Positions 1 through 7,178 of a stretch of DNA of 14,855 nt are shown piece by piece (the stretch's first letter is position 1; each line of letters opens with the position of its first letter). The DNA comes from an uncultured Ruminococcus sp. (GTDB lineage: Bacteria; Bacillota_A; Clostridia; Oscillospirales; Acutalibacteraceae). The notes under the pieces are model-generated. The model was not told the DNA's origin. It saw only the letters and a program-made list of their open reading frames with translations, and searched no databases. The stretch covers positions 1 through 14,855 of the forward strand of contig CACYEJ010000324.1 of assembly GCA_902773395.1 (NCBI GenBank), given 5' to 3'. Made by a program: the position numbers and the translations under genes.

Positions 1-75
1 GGGTGTTCCGTCACCCGCAAATACCCCAAGGGCACTTCCTTCGGGGCGCCTTTGAAAAAGTTTGATCAAAACTTT
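1..75. repeat. Dispersed palindromic repeat, left copy (cut by window edge)
   Basis: Three parts are visible. Positions 1-16 form a small hairpin (GGGTG, six-base loop, CACCC). Positions 24-46 form a second hairpin (CCCCAAGG against CCTT-C-GGGG with one bulged C). Positions 51-75 are a 25-base segment around the perfect palindrome TTTGATCAAA (61-70). The first and third parts recur in inverted orientation at 5435-5450 and 5403-5427. The central hairpin is absent from the right copy. The element may begin left of the window. It resembles REP-like intergenic repeats; no protein is encoded. Confidence 0.75.
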
Positions 76-110
76 AATATGCTAGATTTTTTAGATTTTG
101 AGTATATGTC

Positions 111-125
111 GGAAAATTATTTTCC
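111..125. promoter_or_regulatory. Perfect inverted repeat upstream of the ABC operon
   Basis: GGAAAAT-T-ATTTTCC is a perfect 7+1+7 inverted repeat about 97 bases before the chosen start of the ATPase gene. It could be an operator for the ABC operon. I could not place a convincing -35/-10 pair: TTGAGT at 146-151 and CATAAT at 177-182 are too far apart. The rest of the 1-221 leader is AT-rich with no other signal. Confidence 0.35.
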
Positions 126-221
126 AGTTTTTACTGAAATACACGTTGAGTTCATATTTTATTAATAATTTTATTGCATAATAGAAACGCTAAACAAAAA
201 TTATAAGGAGTGAAAAAAGCT

Positions 222-1184
222 ATGGTTGAAGTTAATAATATCACCAAATGCTATGGGGATAAAAAAGCTGTGGATAACGTGAGCTTTACTGTAAACAGCG
301 GCGAGATTCTGGGCTTTCTTGGTCCTAATGGCGCTGGCAAATCAACTACGATGAATATTATCACCGGCTATTTGTCCTCGTCAAGCGGTACGGTTACTAT
401 TGACGGCTGTGAGATTCTCGATGACCCAAAGGGAGCAAAAAGTAAAATCGGCTACCTGCCTGAGATTCCCCCGCTTTATATGGATATGACTGTACAAAAG
501 TATCTTGAATTTATGTTTGATTTAAAAAAGGTCAAGCTTGATAAGGAGGACCATATCGAGGAGGTTTGTCGTCTGGTAAAAATCAGCTCCGTGTCGCACC
601 GCCTTATCAAAAACCTCTCAAAGGGTTATAAGCAGCGTGTCGGCTTGGCTCAGGCTTTGCTCGGAAATCCGCCTGTGCTGATTCTTGACGAGCCGACAGT
701 TGGTCTTGACCCGAAGCAGATTATCGAAATCAGAAATCTTGTGAAAAGTCTTGGCAAAAAGCATACTGTTATTCTGTCCTCGCATATTCTGTCTGAGGTG
801 CAGGCGATTTGTGACAGAGTGGTTATCATCAGCAACGGCAAAGTCGTGGCTGACGAAACTACCGAGGGACTTTCAAAAACTCTTGTTAAGTCTAACAGAC
901 TGCTTGTTCAGGTTGAGGGCTCGAAAACAAAGGTGCTTACCAGATTGGAAAATATTCGTGATGTCAAAAATGTAAAGGTTGAGCGTGAGGTTTCGACAGG
1001 TGTGTATGAATATATCGTTGAGGCTGCGGAGGATTGCGATATCAGATCTAAAATGTTCTTTGCTCTTGCCGATGAGAAGTGCCCGATTCTGCTGCTTCAA
1101 AGCGCTGATCTTACCCTTGAAGAGGTATTCTTGAAGCTTACTACCGATACCGATTATTCAAATAAAAAAGGAGGTAACGATTAA
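222..1184 (+). CDS. ABC transporter ATP-binding protein, GldA-like
   Basis: This is the cytoplasmic ATPase of an ABC-2 type exporter. Counting from the upstream GTG at 210, the Walker A motif GPNGAGKST is at residues 38-46, the signature LSKGYKQRV starts at 136, Walker B VLILDEP is at 156-162, the D-loop is GLDP, and the H-loop histidine is at 192 (SSHIL). YLPE stands where the Q-loop is expected. A C-terminal domain of about 100 residues follows, as in GldA/CcmA/NatA-type ATPases. I prefer ATG 222 to GTG 210, because AAGGAG at 205-210 would overlap the GTG but sits at normal distance from the ATG; this gives 320 residues. The stop overlaps the permease start by one base (TAATG), which suggests translational coupling. 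The family is secure; the substrate cannot be read from the sequence. Confidence 0.93.
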   Translation: MVEVNNITKCYGDKKAVDNVSFTVNSGEILGFLGPNGAGKSTTMNIITGYLSSSSGTVTIDGCEILDDPKGAKSKIGYLPEIPPLYMDMTVQKYLEFMFDLKKVKLDKEDHIEEVCRLVKISSVSHRLIKNLSKGYKQRVGLAQALLGNPPVLILDEPTVGLDPKQIIEIRNLVKSLGKKHTVILSSHILSEVQAICDRVVIISNGKVVADETTEGLSKTLVKSNRLLVQVEGSKTKVLTRLENIRDVKNVKVEREVSTGVYEYIVEAAEDCDIRSKMFFALADEKCPILLLQSADLTLEEVFLKLTTDTDYSNKKGGND

Positions 1185-1888
1185 TGGGTGCGATTATTAA
1201 AAGAGAGCTTTACTCCTATTTTTGCTCTCCTGTGGCATATGTGGTTATGGCGATTTTCCTGTTCTTTTCGGGATTGTTTTTCTCGATGGTCTGTTTGATG
1301 GGGGATACTTCTAATCTCACATATGTATTTAATAATATGTTTTTGGTAATTGTTTTGCTTACTCCGATGATGTGCATGCGTTTGCTCAGCGATGAGAAAA
1401 GACTTAGAACCGATCAGGCTTTGCTGACCTCTCCTGTGAGTATTTTAGGCATTGTTATGGGAAAGTTCTTTTCAGCGTGTATTTTGTATTTAGTTTGCCT
1501 TGCCATTTATGTAATATTTGGTTTTGTGCTGTCGTTTTTTGTTACACCTCAGTGGTCTGTGATTTTGTGCAATTTCCTCGGATTGTTCATTTTGGGTTGT
1601 GCTTTGATTGCGATTGACCTGTTTTTGTCATCACTTACAGAAAGCCAGATGATTGCGGCTATTTCCGGTTTTGCGGTTGGTCTGCTTGTGTATTTGCTCG
1701 ACAATATTGCTAGTGCTGTTCCGGTTGAGTTTTTGGAAAAAGCAGTTAAAAGTATGTCGTTTTTGTCACATTATCAGAATTTTACTGTCGGCTTGCTCAG
1801 CATTGCCGATTTGGTGTTCTTCTTGTCGGTTATTGCACTGTTCATTTTCTTGACGGTTCGAGTAATCGAGAAGAAACGCTGGAGCTAA
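1184..1888 (+). CDS. ABC-2 type permease subunit, GldF-like
   Basis: This 234-residue membrane protein has about six predicted transmembrane helices (roughly residues 18-38, 50-68, 96-119, 126-149, 155-173 and 208-228). Between helices 2 and 3 it carries the cytoplasmic coupling segment RLLSDEKRLRTDQALLTSPVS split over residues 66-86, which closely follows the pattern of GldF-type ABC-2 permeases (Arg-Leu near an acidic pair, then LLTSPVS). It presumably pairs with the preceding ATPase. Its ATG overlaps the ATPase stop, and AAGGAGGT lies at 1168-1174. The next gene starts 14 bases after its stop, behind another perfect Shine-Dalgarno sequence. The family name comes from gliding motility in Bacteroidetes, but Clostridia with these genes do not glide by that machinery, so the true role here is unknown. 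Confidence 0.9.
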   Translation: MGAIIKRELYSYFCSPVAYVVMAIFLFFSGLFFSMVCLMGDTSNLTYVFNNMFLVIVLLTPMMCMRLLSDEKRLRTDQALLTSPVSILGIVMGKFFSACILYLVCLAIYVIFGFVLSFFVTPQWSVILCNFLGLFILGCALIAIDLFLSSLTESQMIAAISGFAVGLLVYLLDNIASAVPVEFLEKAVKSMSFLSHYQNFTVGLLSIADLVFFLSVIALFIFLTVRVIEKKRWS

Positions 1889-1902
1889 GGAGGTGTGTTT
1901 GA

Positions 1903-3807
1903 ATGAGCAAGAAAAAGAAAAATAATAATAATTCTCCTAAGGTAAATCAGAAGCCTGATGTAAATGCCGCTCTCGAAAAAAAGGACGATGATTTGGAAAA
2001 GGCTGCGGCTGAGGAGCAGGAAAGTGCTGTGGAGGAAAAATCTTCCGAGGATAATGAAAATACCGTAGAGGAAAATATTTCCGAGGAGCAGGAAAATCAG
2101 ACAGAGGAAGAGGACGACTTTAAGGTTGAAACCTTTGACGACTACAAAAAAGAGGAATCTTCCGAAAATGAGGACGATGACTCCGAAGAAAACGCTGACA
2201 GTGAAAAGGCTCTTGAGGAGTTCGAGAAATCCGAGAAGGAGTCAAAGAAGAAGGCTGAGAAGAAGGCTGAGGAAAAATCTGAGAAGAAATCCGAAAAGAA
2301 GCTTGACCCTGTGAAGGAGCAGAAAAAGGCTGCTAAGAGAAGCAAACGTGAGCTGAAAGCAAGAGCATTTAGAAGAGGCTGGTTCTCCGTGGCGTTGGTT
2401 GCGTTCTTCTTGGCTGCTGTGGTGCTGGTGAATTTGATTGCGTCAACGTTGGTGGAGAAAATTCCGGCACTGGAGATTGACACAACAGGCTCGGATAATT
2501 TTGAACTGACAGAGGATACGCTCGATTATATCAGCGGTCTGAAAGATGATATCGAAATTATGGTGCTTTCCGAAGAGAAGGAGTTCAAGGAGGGCGGCGA
2601 GTATTTTATGATGGCTGACGCTTTGCTGCGTGACTATGCGAATAAGTCCGATAAAATATCTCTCGAATTTATAGATATGACCTCTGACCCGACTTTTGTA
2701 AGTAAATATCCAGATGAGTCATTAGCTCAGCATAGTATTATTGTACAGAGTGATAAGGGATATAAATATATTACTCAGCGTGATTATCTTGATGTTCAGA
2801 TTGATTATAATTCGTATCAGTATTATATTGCCGGCTCTAAGGTTGAGGAGGCTGTTACTTCGGCTATTCTCAATGTTACATTGGATAATAAGCCTAAGGT
2901 AACGTTTATTTCTGATATCAACGATAATGATTATTCTGCTTTTAAAGCATTGCTCGAAAGCAACGGCTTTGAAACAGACGAGGTTTCTCCGGCTACTAAC
3001 AGCATTCCTGAGGATACTAAAATTTTAGTTCTCTATACGCCAAGTGCAGATTTAGAAAGCGGATATGTTGATAAGATTTCCGAATTTTTGAATAATGACG
3101 GCAATTTCGGCAGAGAGCTGCTTTATGTTCCGTCTGAGAAATTAATTAATGTGCCTAACATAGATTCCCTTTTGGAAGAGTGGGGTATGTCTGTAGAACA
3201 GGGTTATGCTTACGAATCAGATACTAATTATTTGGGTATGATTTCTTACGGCGTATATCTTTATATTACTCAATATTCAGATACAACTTATACTCAGAAT
3301 ATGAAGAATTCTTCGCTGCCGTTCTGCGTGATTGAGGGTTATACAGTGCCGGTTGAGATTGAGGACGAGGAGAACGTTAAGTCTTTGTTTACGCTGTCTG
3401 ACCAGAGTGAGGTTATCTATCCTACAGAGTCTTCTGATGAGCCGGAACACAAGGAAGAGCCTAACCTTGTTCTCGGTGCCGTTGGTACTAAGGGCAAGGA
3501 AAGCAGTTCCGAAAACAGCGATAGTACAAATTCAAATGTCGTTGTTATCGGTTCAAGCGTGGCACTCGGCGATAGCTTGCTTTCATCGAGTGTTTACGGC
3601 AACTCCTCATATATTATTTCACTGCTTAACACGCTGATTGACAGAGAGAATGTCGGTGTGACGATTGAATCTAAGTCGCTTGAAAATCAGGAGTTGGGTG
3701 TTACCACTGCGCAAATAAATGTGCTTACAATTCTTTTTGTTATTGCAATACCTCTTGCTGTTCTTATCACGGGTATTGTGATATTTGTTAAACGACGTAA
3801 TATGTAA
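1903..3807 (+). CDS. GldG-like ABC transporter auxiliary protein with long charged N-terminal tail
   Basis: This 634-residue protein combines three parts. Residues 1 to about 158 are a low-complexity cytoplasmic tail: Lys/Asn at the start, then Glu/Asp/Ser-rich, then Lys/Glu repeats resembling a charged single helix (about 100-152). A transmembrane helix follows at about 161-184. The extracytoplasmic part (about 190-600) matches the GldG/ABC_transp_aux pattern, including the 'NxPNxxSLLEEWGM' region typical of that family, and has a Ser/Glu-rich linker near 510-545. A second helix near 606-629 ends in the basic KRRNM tail. AAGGAGGT at 1887-1894 fixes ATG 1903. GldG family members usually lack such a large tail. 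It is encoded between the permease and the DUF4340 gene, so it likely forms part of one envelope complex with them. The family call is good; the biochemical function is unknown. Confidence 0.85.
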   Translation: MSKKKKNNNNSPKVNQKPDVNAALEKKDDDLEKAAAEEQESAVEEKSSEDNENTVEENISEEQENQTEEEDDFKVETFDDYKKEESSENEDDDSEENADSEKALEEFEKSEKESKKKAEKKAEEKSEKKSEKKLDPVKEQKKAAKRSKRELKARAFRRGWFSVALVAFFLAAVVLVNLIASTLVEKIPALEIDTTGSDNFELTEDTLDYISGLKDDIEIMVLSEEKEFKEGGEYFMMADALLRDYANKSDKISLEFIDMTSDPTFVSKYPDESLAQHSIIVQSDKGYKYITQRDYLDVQIDYNSYQYYIAGSKVEEAVTSAILNVTLDNKPKVTFISDINDNDYSAFKALLESNGFETDEVSPATNSIPEDTKILVLYTPSADLESGYVDKISEFLNNDGNFGRELLYVPSEKLINVPNIDSLLEEWGMSVEQGYAYESDTNYLGMISYGVYLYITQYSDTTYTQNMKNSSLPFCVIEGYTVPVEIEDEENVKSLFTLSDQSEVIYPTESSDEPEHKEEPNLVLGAVGTKGKESSSENSDSTNSNVVVIGSSVALGDSLLSSSVYGNSSYIISLLNTLIDRENVGVTIESKSLENQELGVTTAQINVLTILFVIAIPLAVLITGIVIFVKRRNM

Positions 3808-3824
3808 CGATTGGAGTGCTTGTG

Positions 3825-5321
3825 ATGAAAAAGACAACTAAATCACTGATAATTGCTGTTTCTTCGGTGGTTGTTCTTGTGGGTGCATTCCTTGCGGTTT
3901 ATTATCTTGTGCCGGAGCAGGAGGACGACGAGAACAGCACCGGCTCTGCTCTGAATAGTTCGGTTGAGTCGGAAGAGGAGCATTATCACCTGATTGGTCA
4001 TTCGACTGCCGAAATTAAGGAAATCAGCGTTGACAACGAGGGCGGCGAGTACACAATCTTTGCGTCGCCTAAGGAGGGCGAGTCTGCCGAATCGGATACC
4101 GCCGGACTTAACGATGAAAATGTTTACACGCTTTCAGGCTTCGAGGATATGGAGCTTATGGACGGTGTACCTCAAACTCTTGCAGCGGACGCCGTTAGCG
4201 TTACTGCAAGCAGGATTGTTAATGACGGCTCGAAAAAAGCTGACTTTGGTTTTAACTCTCCCAGATCGGTAGTGACTGTGACGCTCAATTCGGGTGACAA
4301 AAGAACTGTTACTTTAGGCGACGACGCTCCCGACAACAAAGGTGCTTACATTATGGTTGACGGTGACGAGAATGTTTATCTCACTGACAGCGAATCGGTT
4401 GACGGATTTGTCATTACAAAAATGGGTATGTTCTCGACTGATATTGGTACATCTCTCAGCGATACTAATGAACAAGAATTTACTAAATTGGAGTTCAGCG
4501 GTACGGCTTTTAATGATGAAAAGATTGTTTTTGACTACAATTATGGTGATGCCTTTACTGAAACATATTTCATAACATCGCCTGACAAGCTTCCGGCTAA
4601 TGAGGATAATGCAACATTTGTTATGTCAAATATAAGATATCTTGCAGCGGAAGAGGTTGTTGCTGTAGATGTTGACGAGGATACCCTAAAAGAGTACGGT
4701 CTTGATAAACCATACATGACGGTTGAGGCGGAGTACCCAGATTTGAAGGTGAGATATAAAGCTGCTGAGCCTAAAGAAGGTATGTTCTATCTGTTGTGCG
4801 ACGGCGTTGTGTACAAAATGGATCAGACGGCTGTACCGTGGATTTCTTACACATATGATGATTTGATTACAGATGACGTTCTTGCTCCAAAATATGACAG
4901 CGTTGATAAAATCACTGTTGAAGCTGACGGCAAAAAATATGTTTTTGATATAGACAGAACTAGCAATACTGTCCGTGACGACAGCAACGATACCGATATC
5001 GAAACATTTACAATCAAAGTTAAATGCAACAATAAAGAACTTGACGAGAATATATATACAGCGTTCTATAATAACTTGACCTCAGCAAAGAGAAACGGTC
5101 TGGAAGATGTAGCGGAAGGAAAGAAAACTGTGCTTAAAGTGAAGTTTGATTTCAGTGACGGTACAAGTGCGGAGGCTGAATACTTTGAGGGTAAGAATAG
5201 AAAATGTCCTGTGCTGATTAACGGAACTGTTGGAAGTGCGGCGTATGAGTCGTATGTGACGAAAATTTTGGAGGACGTTAAGAAGGCTGCAAAGGGCGAA
5301 GAGATTAAGAGTATTAATTGA
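3825..5321 (+). CDS. DUF4340 domain membrane-anchored protein
   Basis: A short basic N-terminus (MKKTTKS) and one hydrophobic helix at about residues 8-27 anchor a large acidic domain outside the membrane. There is no lipobox cysteine. The soluble part shows DUF4340 features: a beta-rich 'FGFNSPRSVVTVTLNSGD' segment followed by 'VTLGDDAP' and 'VDGDENVYL', and a second related unit starting 'YGLDKPYMTVEAEY'. DUF4340 proteins are regularly encoded beside GldG-type auxiliary proteins, which fits this operon. GTG codons at 3816 and 3822 are possible earlier starts, but GGAG at 3813-3816 is correctly spaced only for ATG 3825, giving 498 residues. The gene begins 17 bases after the GldG-like stop and is the last of the operon, followed at once by a strong terminator. 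Its function is not established. Confidence 0.85.
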   Translation: MKKTTKSLIIAVSSVVVLVGAFLAVYYLVPEQEDDENSTGSALNSSVESEEEHYHLIGHSTAEIKEISVDNEGGEYTIFASPKEGESAESDTAGLNDENVYTLSGFEDMELMDGVPQTLAADAVSVTASRIVNDGSKKADFGFNSPRSVVTVTLNSGDKRTVTLGDDAPDNKGAYIMVDGDENVYLTDSESVDGFVITKMGMFSTDIGTSLSDTNEQEFTKLEFSGTAFNDEKIVFDYNYGDAFTETYFITSPDKLPANEDNATFVMSNIRYLAAEEVVAVDVDEDTLKEYGLDKPYMTVEAEYPDLKVRYKAAEPKEGMFYLLCDGVVYKMDQTAVPWISYTYDDLITDDVLAPKYDSVDKITVEADGKKYVFDIDRTSNTVRDDSNDTDIETFTIKVKCNNKELDENIYTAFYNNLTSAKRNGLEDVAEGKKTVLKVKFDFSDGTSAEAEYFEGKNRKCPVLINGTVGSAAYESYVTKILEDVKKAAKGEEIKSIN

Positions 5322-5333
5322 TTTTTTAGAGGA

Positions 5334-5374
5334 GTTTTCCACATTGAGTTAGATTGATGTGGAAAACTTTTTTT
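5334..5374 (+). terminator. Rho-independent terminator of the ABC operon
   Basis: GTTTTCCACAT (5334-5344) pairs perfectly over 11 bases with ATGTGGAAAAC (5357-5367) across a 12-base loop. Seven T residues follow at once (5368-5374). It lies 12 bases after the DUF4340 stop and marks a clear operon end. Confidence 0.92.
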
Positions 5375-5402
5375 AAAAATCAAAGCAGATGTGAGTATTA
5401 TA

Positions 5403-5450
5403 AAAGTTTTGATCAAACTTTTTCAAAAGTTTGTGGGTGACGGAACACCC
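5403..5450. repeat. Dispersed palindromic repeat, right copy (inverted)
   Basis: Positions 5403-5427 are a 25/25 reverse complement of 51-75, and 5435-5450 are a 16/16 reverse complement of 1-16. Only seven bases separate the two blocks here, against 34 in the left copy. The pair therefore brackets the ABC operon in inverted orientation, about 5.3 kb apart. Confidence 0.85.
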
Positions 5451-5640
5451 CAAGAAGTCAAGCCGCTAGGCGCAGACTGATTGGCAGGTGTTCCTAATGC
5501 AGAGCCCATGCTCGCTGACGAAAGAAAGCAGCGTAGAACAATAAACTACCCTCAGCGAAACTAAATAAACTATGATAGAGCAAGTAATCAAATAATTAAA
5601 AGCAATCACACGAACAATATTTTTCCTTATCGAATAAAAA
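5451..5640. other. Gene-free stretch, probably repeat-derived
   Basis: From the ABC terminator to the DUF1858 gene (5322-5873) there are about 550 bases without a believable gene. The part from 5451 to 5640 shows GC-rich islands such as CGCTGACG and AGCGTAGAAC (5530-5539) set in AT-rich sequence. The CGTAGAA word recurs in the 34-base repeat at 5641 and 11547, so this stretch is likely related repeat material or a structured non-coding element. A 70-codon minus-strand reading frame across it has no ribosome binding site or recognisable domain. Confidence 0.5.
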
Positions 5641-5674
5641 AGGCAAGAGCTTGCGAATTGCCGGACGTAGAAAG
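5641..5674 (+). repeat. 34-base dispersed repeat, copy A
   Basis: It matches 11547-11580 in the same orientation at 31 of 34 bases. The outer GGCAA and TTGCC (first 22 bases) can pair, giving a short hairpin, followed by the CGTAGAAAG tail. Both copies are intergenic. It is probably a family of short non-coding repeats in this genome. Confidence 0.75.
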
Positions 5675-5704
5675 ACAAGTTTTATATTTGTAAAATAAAA
5701 TAAG

Positions 5705-5724
5705 TTGTATTATAAATAATACAA
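5705..5724. promoter_or_regulatory. Perfect 9-bp-arm inverted repeat, candidate operator or hairpin
   Basis: TTGTATTAT and ATAATACAA are perfect reverse complements separated by AA. The site lies 150 bases upstream of the DUF1858 gene in AT-rich spacer. No T-run follows, so it is not an intrinsic terminator. It does not match the Rex, Fur or BirA consensus patterns I know. The role is inferred only from symmetry. Confidence 0.4.
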
Positions 5725-5789
5725 TATTCAAGAACCTGTGATTTTGTCTCGGCATTGCCGCACGTCAAAAGATAAATTAATTAATAAAT

Positions 5790-5803
5790 TTACATATATG
5801 TAA
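5790..5803. promoter_or_regulatory. Perfect 14-bp palindrome, candidate activator site
   Basis: TTACATATATGTAA reads identically on both strands. Its centre (5796.5) lies about 41.5 bases before the start point predicted from TATAAT at 5826-5831. That is the classical class II position for CRP/FNR-family activators, and no good -35 box is present. The sequence is AT-rich, so part of the symmetry could be chance. Confidence 0.4.
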
Positions 5804-5825
5804 CAATTTTTTAGATACAAAAGGG

Positions 5826-5831
5826 TATAAT
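5826..5831 (+). promoter_or_regulatory. Probable -10 element for the DUF1858 gene
   Basis: A perfect TATAAT lies 43 bases before the start codon. The bases 17 upstream (ACAATT) are a poor -35, so the promoter may need an activator. A second TATAAT at 5839-5844 is an alternative, also without a -35. Confidence 0.45.
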
Positions 5832-5873
5832 AAAACTGTATAATTGGATATATAACAGAAAGGATAGATAAAT

Positions 5874-6074
5874 ATGGAAATCACGAAGGAAACAACTATG
5901 GGAGAAATGCTCGATTATGACAGAGGAATTGCAGTTGTTCTAATGAATAGCGGTATGCACTGCGTAGGCTGCCCGTCGTCAATCGGAGAGTCACTCGAAG
6001 ATGCTTGTATGGTTCATGGACTTGATGCAGATGAGGTTCTCGGTGAGATTAAGGAGTACCTTGCAAATAAGTAA
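5874..6074 (+). CDS. DUF1858 (hybrid-cluster-associated) small redox protein
   Basis: This 66-residue cytoplasmic protein matches the DUF1858 family, named in some databases as a hybrid-cluster-protein-associated disulfide oxidoreductase domain. The hallmark is HCVGCPSS with Cys30 and Cys33 in a CxxC arrangement, preceded by a short helix ending 'LMNSGM'; a third cysteine is at 45 and the C-terminal helix is 'ADEVLGEIKEYL'. The length is typical for stand-alone members. AGAAAGGA at 5857-5864 supports the ATG. The gene is monocistronic: promoter-like sequence precedes it and a terminator follows it. A role in thiol or nitrogen-oxide redox chemistry is suggested by family context only; no hybrid cluster protein gene is in view. 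Confidence 0.88.
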   Translation: MEITKETTMGEMLDYDRGIAVVLMNSGMHCVGCPSSIGESLEDACMVHGLDADEVLGEIKEYLANK

Positions 6075-6099
6075 TATTTTTTGAATTTTACAATGTTTG

Positions 6100-6137
6100 C
6101 CGCAGTTGGGATTGCTTTCCGGACTGCGGTGATTTTT
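6100..6137 (+). terminator. Terminator after the DUF1858 gene
   Basis: CCGCAGT (6100-6106) pairs with ACTGCGG (6123-6129), extended by G-T wobbles on both sides. A short T-run follows (TTTTT at 6133-6137). The stem is good but the T-tract is short and offset. Confidence 0.65.
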
Positions 6138-6156
6138 CGATTGAAAATTTGAACAT

Positions 6157-6175
6157 ATTTATTTATTTATTTATT
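6157..6175. repeat. Short ATTT tandem repeat upstream of ymdB
   Basis: Four full ATTT units plus ATT lie 54 bases before the ymdB start codon, in very AT-rich sequence. Tetranucleotide tracts can change length by slippage, and this one is placed where it could alter promoter spacing. No clear promoter boxes could be assigned. Confidence 0.55.
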
Positions 6176-6228
6176 GTGATTATTTAATAATAATTTTATT
6201 TTATTGTTTTAATAGAAAGGCAGATTCT

Positions 6229-7002
6229 ATGAAAATTCTTTGTATAGGTGATGTTGTCGGCTCGGTTGGCTGCCGATTTCTAATGAAAACACTTCCGGCT
6301 TTTAAACGCAGGCATAATGTCGATTTAGTGATTGCCAACGGTGAGAATTCCGCCGACGGAAACGGTATTACTCCCGCCTCAGCTAAGCTTCTTTTTGACA
6401 GCGGCGTAGATGTGATTACTTCCGGCAACCACGCTTTCAGACGCCGTGAATCTTATGAGTATTACGATAGCTGCAACGAGCTTATCAGACCGGCTAATTT
6501 CCCTAACCGCACTACCCCCGGCAGAGGCTATACCGTGGTGGATATGCTCAGATATCAGGTGTGCGTGATTAACCTTATGGGCACGATGTTCCTTGAACCG
6601 CTCGATTGTCCGTTTAGAACAATTGACAGGATTCTCGAAGAAACAGCCGGTTATAAAGTTAGAATTCTCGATTTCCATGCGGAGGCTACAGCGGAAAAAA
6701 GGGCTCTCGGCTTCTATGTTGACGGAAAAGTTTCGGCGATGTTCGGCACTCATACCCACGTTCAGACCGCCGATGAAAAAATTCTCGGTCACGGTACAGG
6801 TTACATAACCGACGTCGGTATGACGGGTACGGAGGATTCTGTGCTGGGCGTCAAAAAGGAGCTTGCTATTGCTAAGTTTAGAGATAAGCTTCCGGTGAGG
6901 TTTGACCTCGCTGAGGGGGAGTGCCGTATGGATTGCGTTCTGTTCGATGTTGATTTGAAGTCCGGTAAGACTACGGCTGTTCAGAGATTTTCGGTTGTGT
7001 AG
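6229..7002 (+). CDS. ymdB: YmdB-type metallophosphoesterase (cyclic nucleotide phosphodiesterase)
   Basis: This 257-residue cytoplasmic enzyme belongs to the YmdB family. Family members are di-metal phosphodiesterases acting on 2',3'- and 3',5'-cyclic mononucleotides; in B. subtilis, YmdB influences biofilm and sporulation decisions. The metal-ligand motifs are all present: GD at 7-8, NGEN at 37-40, GNH at 66-68, DFHAEA with His150, and GTHTHVQTAD with His175 and His177. The 'RPANFP' and 'YITDVGMTG' blocks are also family hallmarks. The length is close to the roughly 264 residues of the Bacillus protein. GAAAGG at 6215-6220 precedes the ATG by eight bases. In many Firmicutes it sits next to rny, which is not the case here. 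A separate promoter for thyX follows, so this gene is probably transcribed alone. Confidence 0.93.
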   Translation: MKILCIGDVVGSVGCRFLMKTLPAFKRRHNVDLVIANGENSADGNGITPASAKLLFDSGVDVITSGNHAFRRRESYEYYDSCNELIRPANFPNRTTPGRGYTVVDMLRYQVCVINLMGTMFLEPLDCPFRTIDRILEETAGYKVRILDFHAEATAEKRALGFYVDGKVSAMFGTHTHVQTADEKILGHGTGYITDVGMTGTEDSVLGVKKELAIAKFRDKLPVRFDLAEGECRMDCVLFDVDLKSGKTTAVQRFSVV

Positions 7003-7148
7003 GATTTTTTAGAATATCATGTAAAAAAACTTACAAAAGGCAAAAGTTTTTAAATTGGAAATTATTAGCACATATACTAAAAAATGAGAGTCTAGCATTT
7101 TCTACAAGTTTATCTGTTCAATTTTGTAAATTTTAAAGGATTTTAGTC

Positions 7149-7178
7149 TTGAAAGTAATGCTGCGTTTGTGATATAAT
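7149..7178 (+). promoter_or_regulatory. Promoter of the thyX operon (extended -10)
   Basis: TTGAAA (7149-7154) and a perfect TATAAT (7173-7178) are separated by 18 bases. TGA directly before the hexamer gives the extended -10 motif. The predicted start point is near 7185, leaving a leader of about 58 bases. Confidence 0.8.

Noticed and set aside
1903..2376. Lys/Glu-rich direct repeats in the GldG-like tail as a tandem repeat locus
   Set aside because: The GAGAAGAAG-type words are irregular codon-level low complexity without a fixed repeat unit.
2142..2483. Minus-strand frame of 113 codons opposite the GldG-like tail
   Set aside because: It is Ser/Phe-rich because it reads the complement of GAA/GAG/AAG codons in the low-complexity tail; the plus-strand gene is secure.
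5466..5678. Minus-strand frame of 70 codons in the large spacer
   Set aside because: It runs through repeat material including the 34-base element, has no ribosome site and no recognisable domain; it is best explained as a chance frame.
7025..7051. AAAAACTT/AAGTTTTT stem after ymdB as a terminator
   Set aside because: The stem is almost all A-T with an 11-base loop and has no T-run beyond the stem itself; too weak to call.
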